From Clostridiaceae bacterium (GTDB taxonomy: Bacteria > Bacillota > Clostridia > Oscillospirales > Acutalibacteraceae), in assembly GCA_016302625.1 (NCBI GenBank), contig JAEDNG010000023.1, forward strand, positions 1-9,778: a stretch of 9,778 nt of DNA. Direction: 5' to 3'. Under the pieces are notes generated by a model, which searched no databases, was not told the origin of the DNA, and saw nothing but the letters and a program-made list of their open reading frames with translations. Every line of letters starts with the position of its first letter. Position 1 is the stretch's first letter. Shown in pieces: positions 1-6,011 of the stretch. The translations under genes were made by a program, and so were the position numbers.

Positions 1-1274
1 GCTATTCCGTGCGCGTAGATCGCCGCGAAAATCATAAACACACAAGCTATAAGCGACAGTACCGGCATAACGATATTTTTAAAAATATTTTCTTTGCCTC
101 TTTTAACAATATACATAATAAAAATCGGAATATAAAAGGCATAAATCGTGATTATGGGCAGCTCCGACGAGTCAAAGCTGAAAATTCCGAAAATCGGCTT
201 TGTCAGGTTTGCTCCGTAAAAATAGAAAAGCCATACAGAGCAGAAAACGAGTGCGCAAATTGCAGAATTGGACGGCATGTTTGTTTTTTTATCGATCTCG
301 GCAAGCGTCTCTGACGCCGGACCGTGACCTCGTACGGCTATCGAGTACATTCCTCTTGTACAGCCGAGCATAAGCCCGTTTAAGGTGCCGAGACAGGAAA
401 TGACTATGAATGTATTAAGTATATTACCGGCCACTCTTCCGAAAATCCCGATAAACGCCGAGGTTGAGCCCTCGTGCCGCAGCACGTCAACGTTTGCGGC
501 TCCCGCAAGTCCTATATAATAAAATATATAAACCGAAATAATGATAATTGAGCCGACGGTCAGGGCGATGGGGAGATTGCGTTTCGCGTTTTTAAGCTCC
601 GCATTTATTGACGTTGCTATAATCCAGCCCTCATAAGCGAATGCGGTTGCGACAACCGCCGCGAAAATGCTTGAAAAGCCGCTGCCCGAAGCAAATTTAT
701 CCCATGTGCCGAAAGCCGTTCCCATATTTCCGTTGAAAAATCCGGCTACCGTACCTGCAACCGCCATAAAAACAAGAGGAACCAGCTTGATTACGGTCGC
801 ACTCACCTGAAATTTTCCGGCAATACGCGGAGAAAGGGCATTGATCGCATAGCTTAAAGCTAAATACAGCGCCGCTAAAGTCATGCACAGTCCTCCGGTT
901 ATATCGTCAGAGCCGAAAAGAGCCAAGGTGTACCGTGCTGAAACCCATGCCAATACCGAGGTCATACCGGGATAATATATTGTCGTCATAAACCAGCCGA
1001 CAAAATAGGCGTATCTGCCGCCAACCGTAGCCTCGGCATAATCGACTACGCCGTTAACTTTTTCATACTGCGACGCGAGGTTTGAAAAAGAAAGCGCGCA
1101 GATAAGCATAACCGCGCCGCCTATAAGCCACGCTAAAATTCCAAGCGGCATGTTTCCGTCTGTATAGTTTAAAATATCCTGCGCCTTAAAGAAAACGCCG
1201 GACCCGATTACTATTCCTACAACCATACATACCGCCGTGAACAGACCGTACCGTTTTTCAAGCTTTGTTTCCAA
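1..1274 (-). CDS. APC-family amino acid permease (C-terminus beyond window)
   Basis: Likely a membrane transporter importing or exchanging an amino acid by a secondary mechanism; the substrate cannot be read from sequence. The frame is open without a stop from 1274 to the window edge, giving 424 visible residues, so the last helices and the stop are missing. Residues 20-28 (GIVIGSGVF) match the unwound TM1 motif of the amino acid-polyamine-organocation superfamily. Residues 212-217 (FAYEGW) and 226-235 (ELKNAKRNLP) match the conserved TM6 and TM6-TM7 loop region of the LAT-like branch (SteT/YfnA type). About ten hydrophobic segments are visible. I chose the TTG at 1274 because AAGGAG lies 9 nt upstream; a GTG in frame at 1313 has no such site and falls in the preceding terminator. 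It follows the dut terminator by about 30 nt, so it is probably transcribed separately or by readthrough. Confidence 0.88.
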   Translation of the reverse strand, partial: METKLEKRYGLFTAVCMVVGIVIGSGVFFKAQDILNYTDGNMPLGILAWLIGGAVMLICALSFSNLASQYEKVNGVVDYAEATVGGRYAYFVGWFMTTIYYPGMTSVLAWVSARYTLALFGSDDITGGLCMTLAALYLALSYAINALSPRIAGKFQVSATVIKLVPLVFMAVAGTVAGFFNGNMGTAFGTWDKFASGSGFSSIFAAVVATAFAYEGWIIATSINAELKNAKRNLPIALTVGSIIIISVYIFYYIGLAGAANVDVLRHEGSTSAFIGIFGRVAGNILNTFIVISCLGTLNGLMLGCTRGMYSIAVRGHGPASETLAEIDKKTNMPSNSAICALVFCSVWLFYFYGANLTKPIFGIFSFDSSELPIITIYAFYIPIFIMYIVKRGKENIFKNIVMPVLSLIACVFMIFAAIYAHGI

Positions 1275-1283
1275 TATTATTCT

Positions 1284-1289
1284 CTCCTT
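1284..1289 (-). promoter_or_regulatory. Ribosome binding site fixing a TTG start
   Basis: AAGGAG on the minus strand sits 9 nt before TTG at 1274. No ATG in the permease frame lies near, so this site decides the start. Confidence 0.7.
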
Positions 1290-1301
1290 AAAATATTTAT
1301 T

Positions 1302-1355
1302 GAAAAAAATCACGGCATATTATTCAGTTTCCGTAAAGGAAAGGGGTATGCCGTG
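1302..1355 (-). terminator. Intrinsic terminator after dut
   Basis: On the minus strand CACGGCATA (1355-1347) pairs perfectly with TATGCCGTG (1319-1311) and is followed by ATTTTTTTCA. An inner hairpin TTTCC/GGAAA (1342-1338 with 1332-1328) closes part of the loop. It lies 32 nt after the dut stop and would end the nrdD-nrdG-dut transcript just before the permease. Confidence 0.75.
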
Positions 1356-1365
1356 TTCTATATCT

Positions 1366-1371
1366 ATTATA
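1366..1371 (-). promoter_or_regulatory. Possible -10 element of the permease promoter
   Basis: A perfect TATAAT on the minus strand lies between the dut stop and the terminator hairpin. The expected -35 position is only A-rich and no TG extension is present, so this is weak. If it is used, the transcript would begin with the terminator hairpin in its leader. Confidence 0.25.
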
Positions 1372-1386
1372 TTTTTTCCTGATTAT

Positions 1387-1830
1387 TTATTTTTTCCCGG
1401 TGGAGCCGAAGCCGCCCTCACCTCTTTGCGTATCCGTAAGCTCGTCGCATTCGGTAAACTCCGCCGCAAGGAAAGGCGCTATCACAAGCTGCGCTATTCG
1501 CTCACCGTCGGCAATTTCCTGCTCCTCGTTAGAATGATTATGCAAAGACACCATAACCTCGCCTCGGTAGTCGCTGTCAATAACTCCGACCTTATTTGCA
1601 GGAGCAAGACCTCTTTTGGTCGCGATTCCGCTCCTCGCGTACACAAGTCCCGCGTAACCCTCGGGGATTTCAACCGCGATACCGGTATGAATCATTTTGG
1701 TTTCTCCCGGTTTAAACCTTACCGTCTCGCCGCCGGTCAGCGCATATAAATCCGCTCCCGCCGCAAATTCCGAGCCGTAGGTCGGCGCGTGCGCGTTTTT
1801 ATCGAGCTTTTTAAAATTCACTTTTAACAT
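1387..1830 (-). CDS. dut: dUTPase (deoxyuridine 5'-triphosphate nucleotidohydrolase)
   Basis: Hydrolyses dUTP to dUMP and pyrophosphate in the cytosol, keeping uracil out of DNA and feeding dTTP synthesis. The 147-residue protein has the usual length of the homotrimeric family and all five motifs: AGADLYA (24-30), ARSG (65-68), GVIDSDYRGE (82-91, with the conserved Asp85 and the uracil-pocket Tyr88), GERIAQLVI (109-117) and the glycine-rich C-terminal arm RGEGGFGSTG (136-145). The ATG at 1830 is 10 nt after the nrdG stop, and the AGGA that overlaps the nrdG TAG codon serves as ribosome binding site. As the last gene of the nrdD-nrdG-dut operon it links dNTP production with dUTP removal. No key residue is missing. 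Confidence 0.97.
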   Translation of the reverse strand: MLKVNFKKLDKNAHAPTYGSEFAAGADLYALTGGETVRFKPGETKMIHTGIAVEIPEGYAGLVYARSGIATKRGLAPANKVGVIDSDYRGEVMVSLHNHSNEEQEIADGERIAQLVIAPFLAAEFTECDELTDTQRGEGGFGSTGKK

Positions 1831-1840
1831 TTAATCAATC

Positions 1841-2386
1841 CTATTCGTAAATATTTCCCGAGCCCATTTTACGTCTCCATACGCCCTCGAGCCATATGGC
1901 GGCGCCTTCTTCAAGCGATTTTTTTACGTCGATTATCCGCTGATTTGACGAGCCGCGGAAAATAAGGTCAGGGCTTTTAAGCTCCTCGACAAATTTACCG
2001 TCCACCAGCACGTCTGTATAGAAAAGCAGCTCCTTTGCTGTTCCGCCGATTTTAAGCAAATTCTCAAATTCAAAGCCGGTATAGCACCAGACCGTTTTCT
2101 CGGGCACCTGTTCTCTTACCTTTTTTAGAAGTTCTATAAGTCCTTCTCTGTTTTCCGGCTCAAACGGCTCACCGCCCAAGAGTGATAAACCCATTATATA
2201 ATCCTTTTTAAGTTCTGTCAATATTTCTTTTTGCACATTTTTGTCAAAAAGCTTTCCGAAGTTAAAATCCCACGCTTCACGGTTAAAGCAATTTTTACAG
2301 TGATGCCTGCAGCCGCTTACGAAAAGCGAGACCCTGACCCCCGGACCGTTTGCGATATCAAATTTTTTAAGCGCCGCGTAATTCAT
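1841..2386 (-). CDS. nrdG: Anaerobic ribonucleotide reductase activating protein (radical SAM)
   Basis: Radical-SAM activase that uses a [4Fe-4S] cluster and S-adenosylmethionine to create the glycyl radical on NrdD. The 181-residue protein carries the CxxxCxxC cluster motif at Cys26, Cys30 and Cys33 (SGCRHHCKNC) and the SAM-contacting GGEP at 71-74; the NGPGVR stretch before the cluster is typical of NrdG. A longer frame begins at TTG 2404, but I chose the ATG at 2386. GGAG lies 8 nt before it, and the protein then begins MNYAALKKFDI, closely matching the start of known NrdG proteins. It lies downstream of nrdD with a hairpin in the 65-nt gap and is followed by dut after 10 nt, so the three genes should form one transcript. 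Confidence 0.95.
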   Translation of the reverse strand: MNYAALKKFDIANGPGVRVSLFVSGCRHHCKNCFNREAWDFNFGKLFDKNVQKEILTELKKDYIMGLSLLGGEPFEPENREGLIELLKKVREQVPEKTVWCYTGFEFENLLKIGGTAKELLFYTDVLVDGKFVEELKSPDLIFRGSSNQRIIDVKKSLEEGAAIWLEGVWRRKMGSGNIYE

Positions 2387-2394
2387 TTGAAAAT

Positions 2395-2398
2395 CTCC
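2395..2398 (-). promoter_or_regulatory. Ribosome binding site deciding the nrdG start
   Basis: GGAG on the minus strand, 8 nt upstream of ATG 2386. It lies inside the longer TTG-initiated frame, which argues against the TTG at 2404. Confidence 0.65.
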
Positions 2399-2414
2399 GA
2401 ACAAATATAAGTAT

Positions 2415-2436
2415 GGGACGGTGCGGACACCGTCCC
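2415..2436 (-). other. Intercistronic hairpin between nrdD and nrdG
   Basis: GGGACGGTG and CACCGTCCC form a perfect 9-bp stem around a 4-nt loop. The minus-strand sequence after it (ATACTTATATTTG) lacks a real U tract, so it is unlikely to be a full terminator. It begins 15 nt after the nrdD stop and may protect the nrdD 3' end or lower nrdG output relative to nrdD; that role is inference. Confidence 0.6.
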
Positions 2437-2451
2437 GTCTGATATCTAAAT

Positions 2452-4629
2452 TTAAAGATGCAGTACTCTTTCCTTAATTTCCTGCGTTCTGCCCTGATTC
2501 CAGAACTGGGTTCCGATATATCCGCAGGTGCGTCGGGCAACATTCATCTTGTCCTGGTCGGTGTTGCCGCAGTTTGGACACTTCCAGACAAGCTTGCCGT
2601 CCTCGTTCTCTTTAATATCGATTTCGCCGTCATAGCCGCAGACATGGCAATAGTCGCTCTTTGTGTTAAGCTCGGCGTACATGATATTGTCATAAATAAA
2701 CTGCATTACCGAAAGCACCGCTTCAAGATTGTTCTGCATATTAGGTACTTCAACATAGGAAATCGCACCGCCCGGCGACAAAGCCTGGAACTTAGCTTCA
2801 AGCGCCAGCTTGTCAAACGCGTCGATATCCTCGGTTACATGAACATGATAGCTGTTGGTGATATAATTCCTATCCGTCACGCCCTTTATCACGCCGAAAC
2901 GCTTTTGCAGACATTTTGCAAACTTATAGGTTGTGCTTTCAAGCGGCGTGCCGTAAAGCGAATAATCGATTTTTTCCTCGGCTTTCCACTTCGCGGTATA
3001 CTCGTTGAGCTTTTTCATAATCTGAAGTCCGAATTCCTCGCCCTCCGGCTCGGTGAGCTTTTTGCCTATCATGCTGTAAACACATTCCCAAAGTCCCGCG
3101 TATCCGAGCGACAGGGTTGAATATCCGCCGTGGAGATATTTGTCAATAGTCTCGCCTTTCTTAAGCCTTAAGAGCGCGCCGTACTGCCAGAGTATCGGAG
3201 CCGCGTCGGAGACCGTTCCGGTAAGCCTTTCGTGACGAGCTTTAAGAGCCCTGTGGCAAAGCTGCATACGCTCGTCAAAAATCTCCCAGAATTTATCTAT
3301 ATTTCCGTTTGCGGAAAGTCCGATATCCACAAGATTTACGGTGACAACGCCCTGATTAAAGCGGCCGTAATACTTAGGTTTACCGTTTTCGTCAACATAA
3401 GGCGTTAAAAAGCTGCGGCAGCCCATGCAGGTGTAGCAGTGACCCTCGCCGTTTTTATCTATCTTATTTTTAAGCATTACCTTTTCGGAAATATAGTCGG
3501 GCACCATGCGCTTTGCGGTACACTTAGCCGCAAGCTTTGTTAAATACCAATATTCGCTGCCCTCGGTAACATTGTCCTCCTCAAGCACATAAATAAGCTT
3601 CGGGAAAGCGGGAGTAATCCAAACGCCTTTTTCGTTTTTAACGCCCTGATAGCGCTGTCTTAAAACCTCTTCGATAATAAGGGCAAGGTCGTGCTTTTCC
3701 TGCTCGTTTTTAGCTTCATTAAGATACATAAATACCGTAACGAACGGTGCCTGTCCGTTAGTTGTCATAAGGGTGACGACCTGATACTGTATCATCTGAA
3801 CGCCCTTGGCAACCTCATTCAAAAGGCGCTTTTCGGTGATTTCCTTGGCTTTTTTCTCATCAAGCGGAGCTCCGAGATCGCTGAACTCATCGCATACGTC
3901 CGCGTATATTTTTTTGCGGCTTATATCCACAAACGGAGCTAAATGGGTAAGGCTTATGCTCTGTCCGCCATACTGGCAGGAGGCGACCTGAGCTATAATC
4001 TGGGTCGCGATATTGCAGGCGGTGGAAAAGCTGTGCGGCTTTTCGATAAGAGTGCCGCTTATAACCGTTCCGTTCTGGAGCATGTCCTCAAGGTTTACAA
4101 GGTCACAGTTGTGCATGTGCTGGGCAAAATAATCGGCGTCATGAAAGTGGATAAGTCCCTGCTCATGCGCCTCAACAATGTCCGAATCAAGAAGTAAACG
4201 CTTTGTGATATCCTTGCTGACCTCGCCTGCCATATAATCGCGCTGAACGCTGTTGACAGTGGGGTTCTTATTGGAATTCTCCTGCTTTACTTCCTCATTG
4301 TTACATTCAATAAGGCTTAAAATCTGCTCGTCGGTCGTGTTTGATTTTCTTACAAGCGCCCGCTTGTATCGGTAGGTTATGTAACGGCGCGCAACGCTGA
4401 AGGCGCGCTGGTTCATAATCTGATCCTCTACCATATCCTGTATTTCCTCAACGCTAAGCGACCTGTTGACATTCATAGCCGCACTCTCAACGTCCTCGGC
4501 TATGCGCTTTATCTGAATATCCGACATTCTCTCGCTCGGGACTACGCTTTCATTGGCTTTTTTAACGGCAATCTCAATTTTTTTAGGGTCAAAATCGACC
4601 TCTGCACCGCTTCGCTTTATTATTTTCAT
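2452..4629 (-). CDS. nrdD: Anaerobic ribonucleoside-triphosphate reductase, class III
   Basis: Reduces ribonucleoside triphosphates to deoxyribonucleoside triphosphates in anaerobic cells by glycyl-radical chemistry. The 725-residue protein starts with an ATP-cone (about 1-92), the allosteric activity domain. The barrel carries Cys175 in HNCDLVNL and Cys404 in CMGCRSFL, which correspond to the two active-site cysteines of the family. A zinc site is formed by Cys661, Cys664, Cys684 and Cys687. The C-terminal RRTCGYIG places the glycyl radical at Gly703, and the tail RTQEIKERVLHL is typical. The ATG at 4629 follows a GGGGTGA ribosome binding site. The gene heads an operon with nrdG and dut, with promoter and NrdR boxes at 4674-4727. 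The enzyme is oxygen-sensitive, so this fits an anaerobe. No truncation or frameshift is seen. Confidence 0.98.
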   Translation of the reverse strand: MKIIKRSGAEVDFDPKKIEIAVKKANESVVPSERMSDIQIKRIAEDVESAAMNVNRSLSVEEIQDMVEDQIMNQRAFSVARRYITYRYKRALVRKSNTTDEQILSLIECNNEEVKQENSNKNPTVNSVQRDYMAGEVSKDITKRLLLDSDIVEAHEQGLIHFHDADYFAQHMHNCDLVNLEDMLQNGTVISGTLIEKPHSFSTACNIATQIIAQVASCQYGGQSISLTHLAPFVDISRKKIYADVCDEFSDLGAPLDEKKAKEITEKRLLNEVAKGVQMIQYQVVTLMTTNGQAPFVTVFMYLNEAKNEQEKHDLALIIEEVLRQRYQGVKNEKGVWITPAFPKLIYVLEEDNVTEGSEYWYLTKLAAKCTAKRMVPDYISEKVMLKNKIDKNGEGHCYTCMGCRSFLTPYVDENGKPKYYGRFNQGVVTVNLVDIGLSANGNIDKFWEIFDERMQLCHRALKARHERLTGTVSDAAPILWQYGALLRLKKGETIDKYLHGGYSTLSLGYAGLWECVYSMIGKKLTEPEGEEFGLQIMKKLNEYTAKWKAEEKIDYSLYGTPLESTTYKFAKCLQKRFGVIKGVTDRNYITNSYHVHVTEDIDAFDKLALEAKFQALSPGGAISYVEVPNMQNNLEAVLSVMQFIYDNIMYAELNTKSDYCHVCGYDGEIDIKENEDGKLVWKCPNCGNTDQDKMNVARRTCGYIGTQFWNQGRTQEIKERVLHL

Positions 4630-4644
4630 TTTGCATATTCACCC

Positions 4645-4703
4645 CAAAATCTATTAATTTATACATTTCTGATACACAATATATTGAATGGCAAAATCTA
4701 TTA
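4645..4703. repeat. 12-bp direct repeat in the nrdD leader
   Basis: CAAAATCTATTA occurs at 4645-4656 and 4692-4703, 47 bp apart. One copy overlaps the -10 and transcription start, the other lies just upstream of the ribosome binding site; NrdR box 1 lies between them. This could be chance in AT-rich DNA. Confidence 0.4.
4674..4689. promoter_or_regulatory. NrdR box 1 (perfect core)
   Basis: ACACAATATATTGAAT matches the NrdR box consensus I recall (acaCwAtATaTwGtgt) at all ten core positions. It lies about 11 bp downstream of the -10 of the nrdD promoter, around the start of the transcript, where NrdR bound with (d)ATP would block transcription. Confidence 0.78.
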
Positions 4704-4727
4704 TACCACAAACTCTTGAAATATCAA
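4700..4727 (-). promoter_or_regulatory. Sigma-A-type promoter of nrdD-nrdG-dut
   Basis: On the minus strand TTGATA (4727-4722) and TATAAT (4705-4700) are separated by 16 bp, and TGG directly precedes the -10, giving an extended -10. The expected start of transcription near 4693 leaves a leader of roughly 60 nt before the nrdD ATG. Confidence 0.75.
4706..4721. promoter_or_regulatory. NrdR box 2 (degenerate)
   Basis: Read on the minus strand, TTTCAAGAGTTTGTGG keeps the outer CAA...TTTG core and TG flank of the NrdR consensus, matching 7 of 10 core positions. It lies exactly 32 bp from box 1, the usual centre-to-centre spacing of NrdR box pairs (about three helical turns), and fills the spacer between -35 and -10. 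Confidence 0.5.
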
Positions 4728-4734
4728 GAGTTTT
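4711..4734. repeat. 24-bp inverted repeat over the nrdD -35
   Basis: AAACTCTTGA and TCAAGAGTTT form a perfect 10-bp stem with an AATA loop. On the plus strand the right arm runs into seven T in total, so it looks like an intrinsic terminator for plus-strand transcription, but no plus-strand gene leads into it. On the minus strand it contains the -35 hexamer of the nrdD promoter and could be an operator. It also separates yitT from nrdD. Confidence 0.6.
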
Positions 4735-4758
4735 TTTAACGGATTTTAAAAAAGATTT

Positions 4759-5616
4759 TTATTGATTCCGTTTAAAGCCCTCGCCTAAAATCTCTCCCGC
4801 CTCGCCGACTACTATAAAAGCGTTTTTATCATGCTCCCTTGCTAAAGTTAAAACGGCCGAAACCTCGTTCCTTCTGACCGTACACATAAGCATTTTGCGT
4901 CCGGCTCCTGTGTAAGCGCCGGTTACATTTATAAGCGTAATTCCTCTTTTAACCAGCGACATTATCGCGTCAGCCACAGCCGACGACTCCTCGGTTATAA
5001 TAAAGATTATCTTGCCCTTGTCCGCGCCGTAAAGCATCATATCCATTATTCTCGACGAGGCATAGAGTGCTACAACCGAGTAAAGCGCGCTTTCAATATT
5101 TTTATAAACAAGACAGGAAAAGGCAACCACAACCGCGTCGGCAAGCAGCATAAGCCTGCCGACAGTCAAATGCGGAAAGCGGCGGTTGATAAGCTTTGCG
5201 ATAATATCTACCCCGCCCGTAGTCGCTCCGCGCAGCATAAAAAGACTTATTCCGAAGCCCATTAAAAGACCCCCGAAAACCGCCGCTAACAGCGGGTCTA
5301 TCTTAAAAGCGGGCAGAAACCCCTCGGTAATATCGAGTATTACCGACACCATAACCGTGGAAACAGTCGTTTTAACAATAAAGACCCCGCCGAATTTCAT
5401 AAAGCCTATTATCAGCAGCGGGATATTAAGAATAAATACGACCGTTCCGACCGGCAGTGAGAAAAGATAATTAAGCATTGTCGCGATACCGGTCAGTCCT
5501 CCCGGAGAAATTTCGTTTTCAGAAAGAAAAAGCAAGACCGCAACCGAATATATAATTCCGCCCGCGATATAAAAAACAAAATCCGTCGTTACGTTCAAAA
5601 TACGTTTCTTATTCAA
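4759..5616 (-). CDS. YitT-family integral membrane protein (DUF161 + DUF2179)
   Basis: An integral membrane protein of the YitT family, whose molecular function is not established. With the chosen start it is 285 residues. Hydrophobic segments fall near 12-31, 47-71, 78-95, 108-128 and 155-172, with a weaker one near 175-195. The loop RGATTGGVDIIAKLIN (129-144) is characteristic of the family. A soluble C-terminal domain (about 201-283) of the DUF2179 type ends the protein and is thought to face the cytoplasm. The open frame reaches back to TTG 5631, but that codon has no ribosome binding site. GGGAG lies 8 nt before TTG 5616, so I prefer MNKKRIL as the N-terminus. It is downstream of the Cys-rich gene by 71 nt without a clear terminator, so it may share that promoter. 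Confidence 0.9.
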   Translation of the reverse strand: MNKKRILNVTTDFVFYIAGGIIYSVAVLLFLSENEISPGGLTGIATMLNYLFSLPVGTVVFILNIPLLIIGFMKFGGVFIVKTTVSTVMVSVILDITEGFLPAFKIDPLLAAVFGGLLMGFGISLFMLRGATTGGVDIIAKLINRRFPHLTVGRLMLLADAVVVAFSCLVYKNIESALYSVVALYASSRIMDMMLYGADKGKIIFIITEESSAVADAIMSLVKRGITLINVTGAYTGAGRKMLMCTVRRNEVSAVLTLAREHDKNAFIVVGEAGEILGEGFKRNQ

Positions 5617-5624
5617 AAAATCAT

Positions 5625-5629
5625 CTCCC
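5625..5629 (-). promoter_or_regulatory. Ribosome binding site fixing the yitT-like TTG start
   Basis: GGGAG on the minus strand, 8 nt upstream of TTG 5616. An ATG immediately follows the site but is out of frame and too close to be used. Confidence 0.55.
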
Positions 5630-5687
5630 AAAACAGCAGACTAAAATTAGTTTAACCGTTTTTGGAGAAAAATATAATCAAATATCT

Positions 5688-5897
5688 TTATGCCTTTAAA
5701 GCGCGCGGACATCTGTAATCACTGCAATTTTTGCAGGCTGTCTCAATATGGGTTTCAATGCAACAGAGCATATAATCACACTCATCACAGCAACACTCTG
5801 TAATATCCCCGTTTTCATCAATATGTTCACCGTTCCCCGGACAATCCTTTCCGTTGTTTCCGGGTATAAGTTCAGTTCCCGTAACATCAATAATCAT
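5688..5897 (-). CDS. Small cysteine-rich protein of unknown function
   Basis: A 69-residue acidic protein with ten cysteines: DCPGNG near residue 19, ECCCDECDYMLCC at about 34-46, and a C-terminal CKNC...CPR. The cysteine spacing suggests bound metal (zinc or iron-sulfur) and no disulfide-type secretion signal is visible; neither is proven. I have the impression of similar short proteins in Clostridia and their phages but can assign no function. ATG 5897 follows a GGCGGTGG stretch that is a passable though close ribosome binding site, and an in-frame TGA lies just upstream. A well-formed promoter (TTTACA, 17 bp, TATAAT) inside the 36-bp palindrome reads into it. It is divergent from the Xre-type regulator, which probably controls it. 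A second open frame over the same bases has no family features, whereas this one has the clustered cysteines. Confidence 0.72.
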   Translation of the reverse strand: MIIDVTGTELIPGNNGKDCPGNGEHIDENGDITECCCDECDYMLCCIETHIETACKNCSDYRCPRALKA

Positions 5898-5916
5898 AAT
5901 CCACCGCCATCACATT

Positions 5917-5952
5917 TATAGACTAATACATTATATAATGTATTAGTCTATA
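5917..5952. promoter_or_regulatory. 36-bp perfect palindrome, probable operator
   Basis: TATAGACTAATACATTAT (5917-5934) is followed at once by its exact reverse complement (5935-5952), with no spacer. TATAAT occurs on both strands at the centre: plus 5934-5939 and minus 5935-5930. It lies between the divergent Cys-rich and regulator genes, so a protein bound here would cover both start regions. It is a likely autoregulatory operator for the neighbouring Xre-type protein. Confidence 0.75.
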
Positions 5953-5958
5953 TGTAAA
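5930..5958 (-). promoter_or_regulatory. Promoter of the Cys-rich gene
   Basis: On the minus strand TTTACA (5958-5953) and TATAAT (5935-5930) are 17 bp apart. Transcription would begin near 5923, leaving a leader of about 25 nt. The -10 and spacer are inside the 36-bp palindrome. The matching plus-strand -35 position is poor, so the two directions are unequal. Confidence 0.65.
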
Positions 5959-5979
5959 GCGAAAAAATAAGATATTATC

Positions 5980-5997
5980 TAACTTAAATATAAGTTA
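5980..5997 (+). repeat. Inverted repeat just before the regulator gene
   Basis: TAACTTA and TAAGTTA form 7-bp arms around an AATA loop, ending two bases before the ribosome binding site of the regulator. In RNA it would be a small hairpin at the translation start; in DNA it could be a second operator. All A/T-rich, so moderate support. Confidence 0.4.
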
Positions 5998-5998
5998 T

Positions 5999-6002
5999 GG
6001 AG
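5999..6002 (+). promoter_or_regulatory. Ribosome binding site deciding the regulator start
   Basis: GGAG lies 9 nt before ATG 6012 and overlaps an in-frame ATG at 5997, which itself has no upstream site. It supports the shorter protein. Confidence 0.6.
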
Positions 6003-6011
6003 AAATATCTT

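Noticed and set aside
9..888. Short open frames over the permease region on both strands
   Set aside because: The permease frame is continuous through the region with membrane segments and family motifs; the others are basic or random in composition.
1275..1386. T-box or amino acid riboswitch in front of the permease
   Set aside because: The gap is only about 110 nt, holds the dut terminator, and shows no T-box sequence or other conserved riboswitch core.
1237..1749. Plus-strand open frame of 170 codons
   Set aside because: It is antisense to dut and the permease start, both of which have full family motifs, and its translation shows no domain.
2458..3120. Plus-strand open frame of 220 codons under nrdD
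   Set aside because: It is fully antisense to the nrdD C-terminus, which carries the zinc and glycyl-radical motifs. Length follows from nrdD codon use.
5696..5890. Second minus-strand frame over the Cys-rich gene (64 codons)
   Set aside because: The translation shows no recognisable pattern, while the other frame has ordered cysteine groups.
5917..5952. Palindrome as a mobile element end or site-specific recombination site
   Set aside because: No transposase, integrase or target-site duplication is near, and its place between divergent genes with promoter elements fits an operator better.
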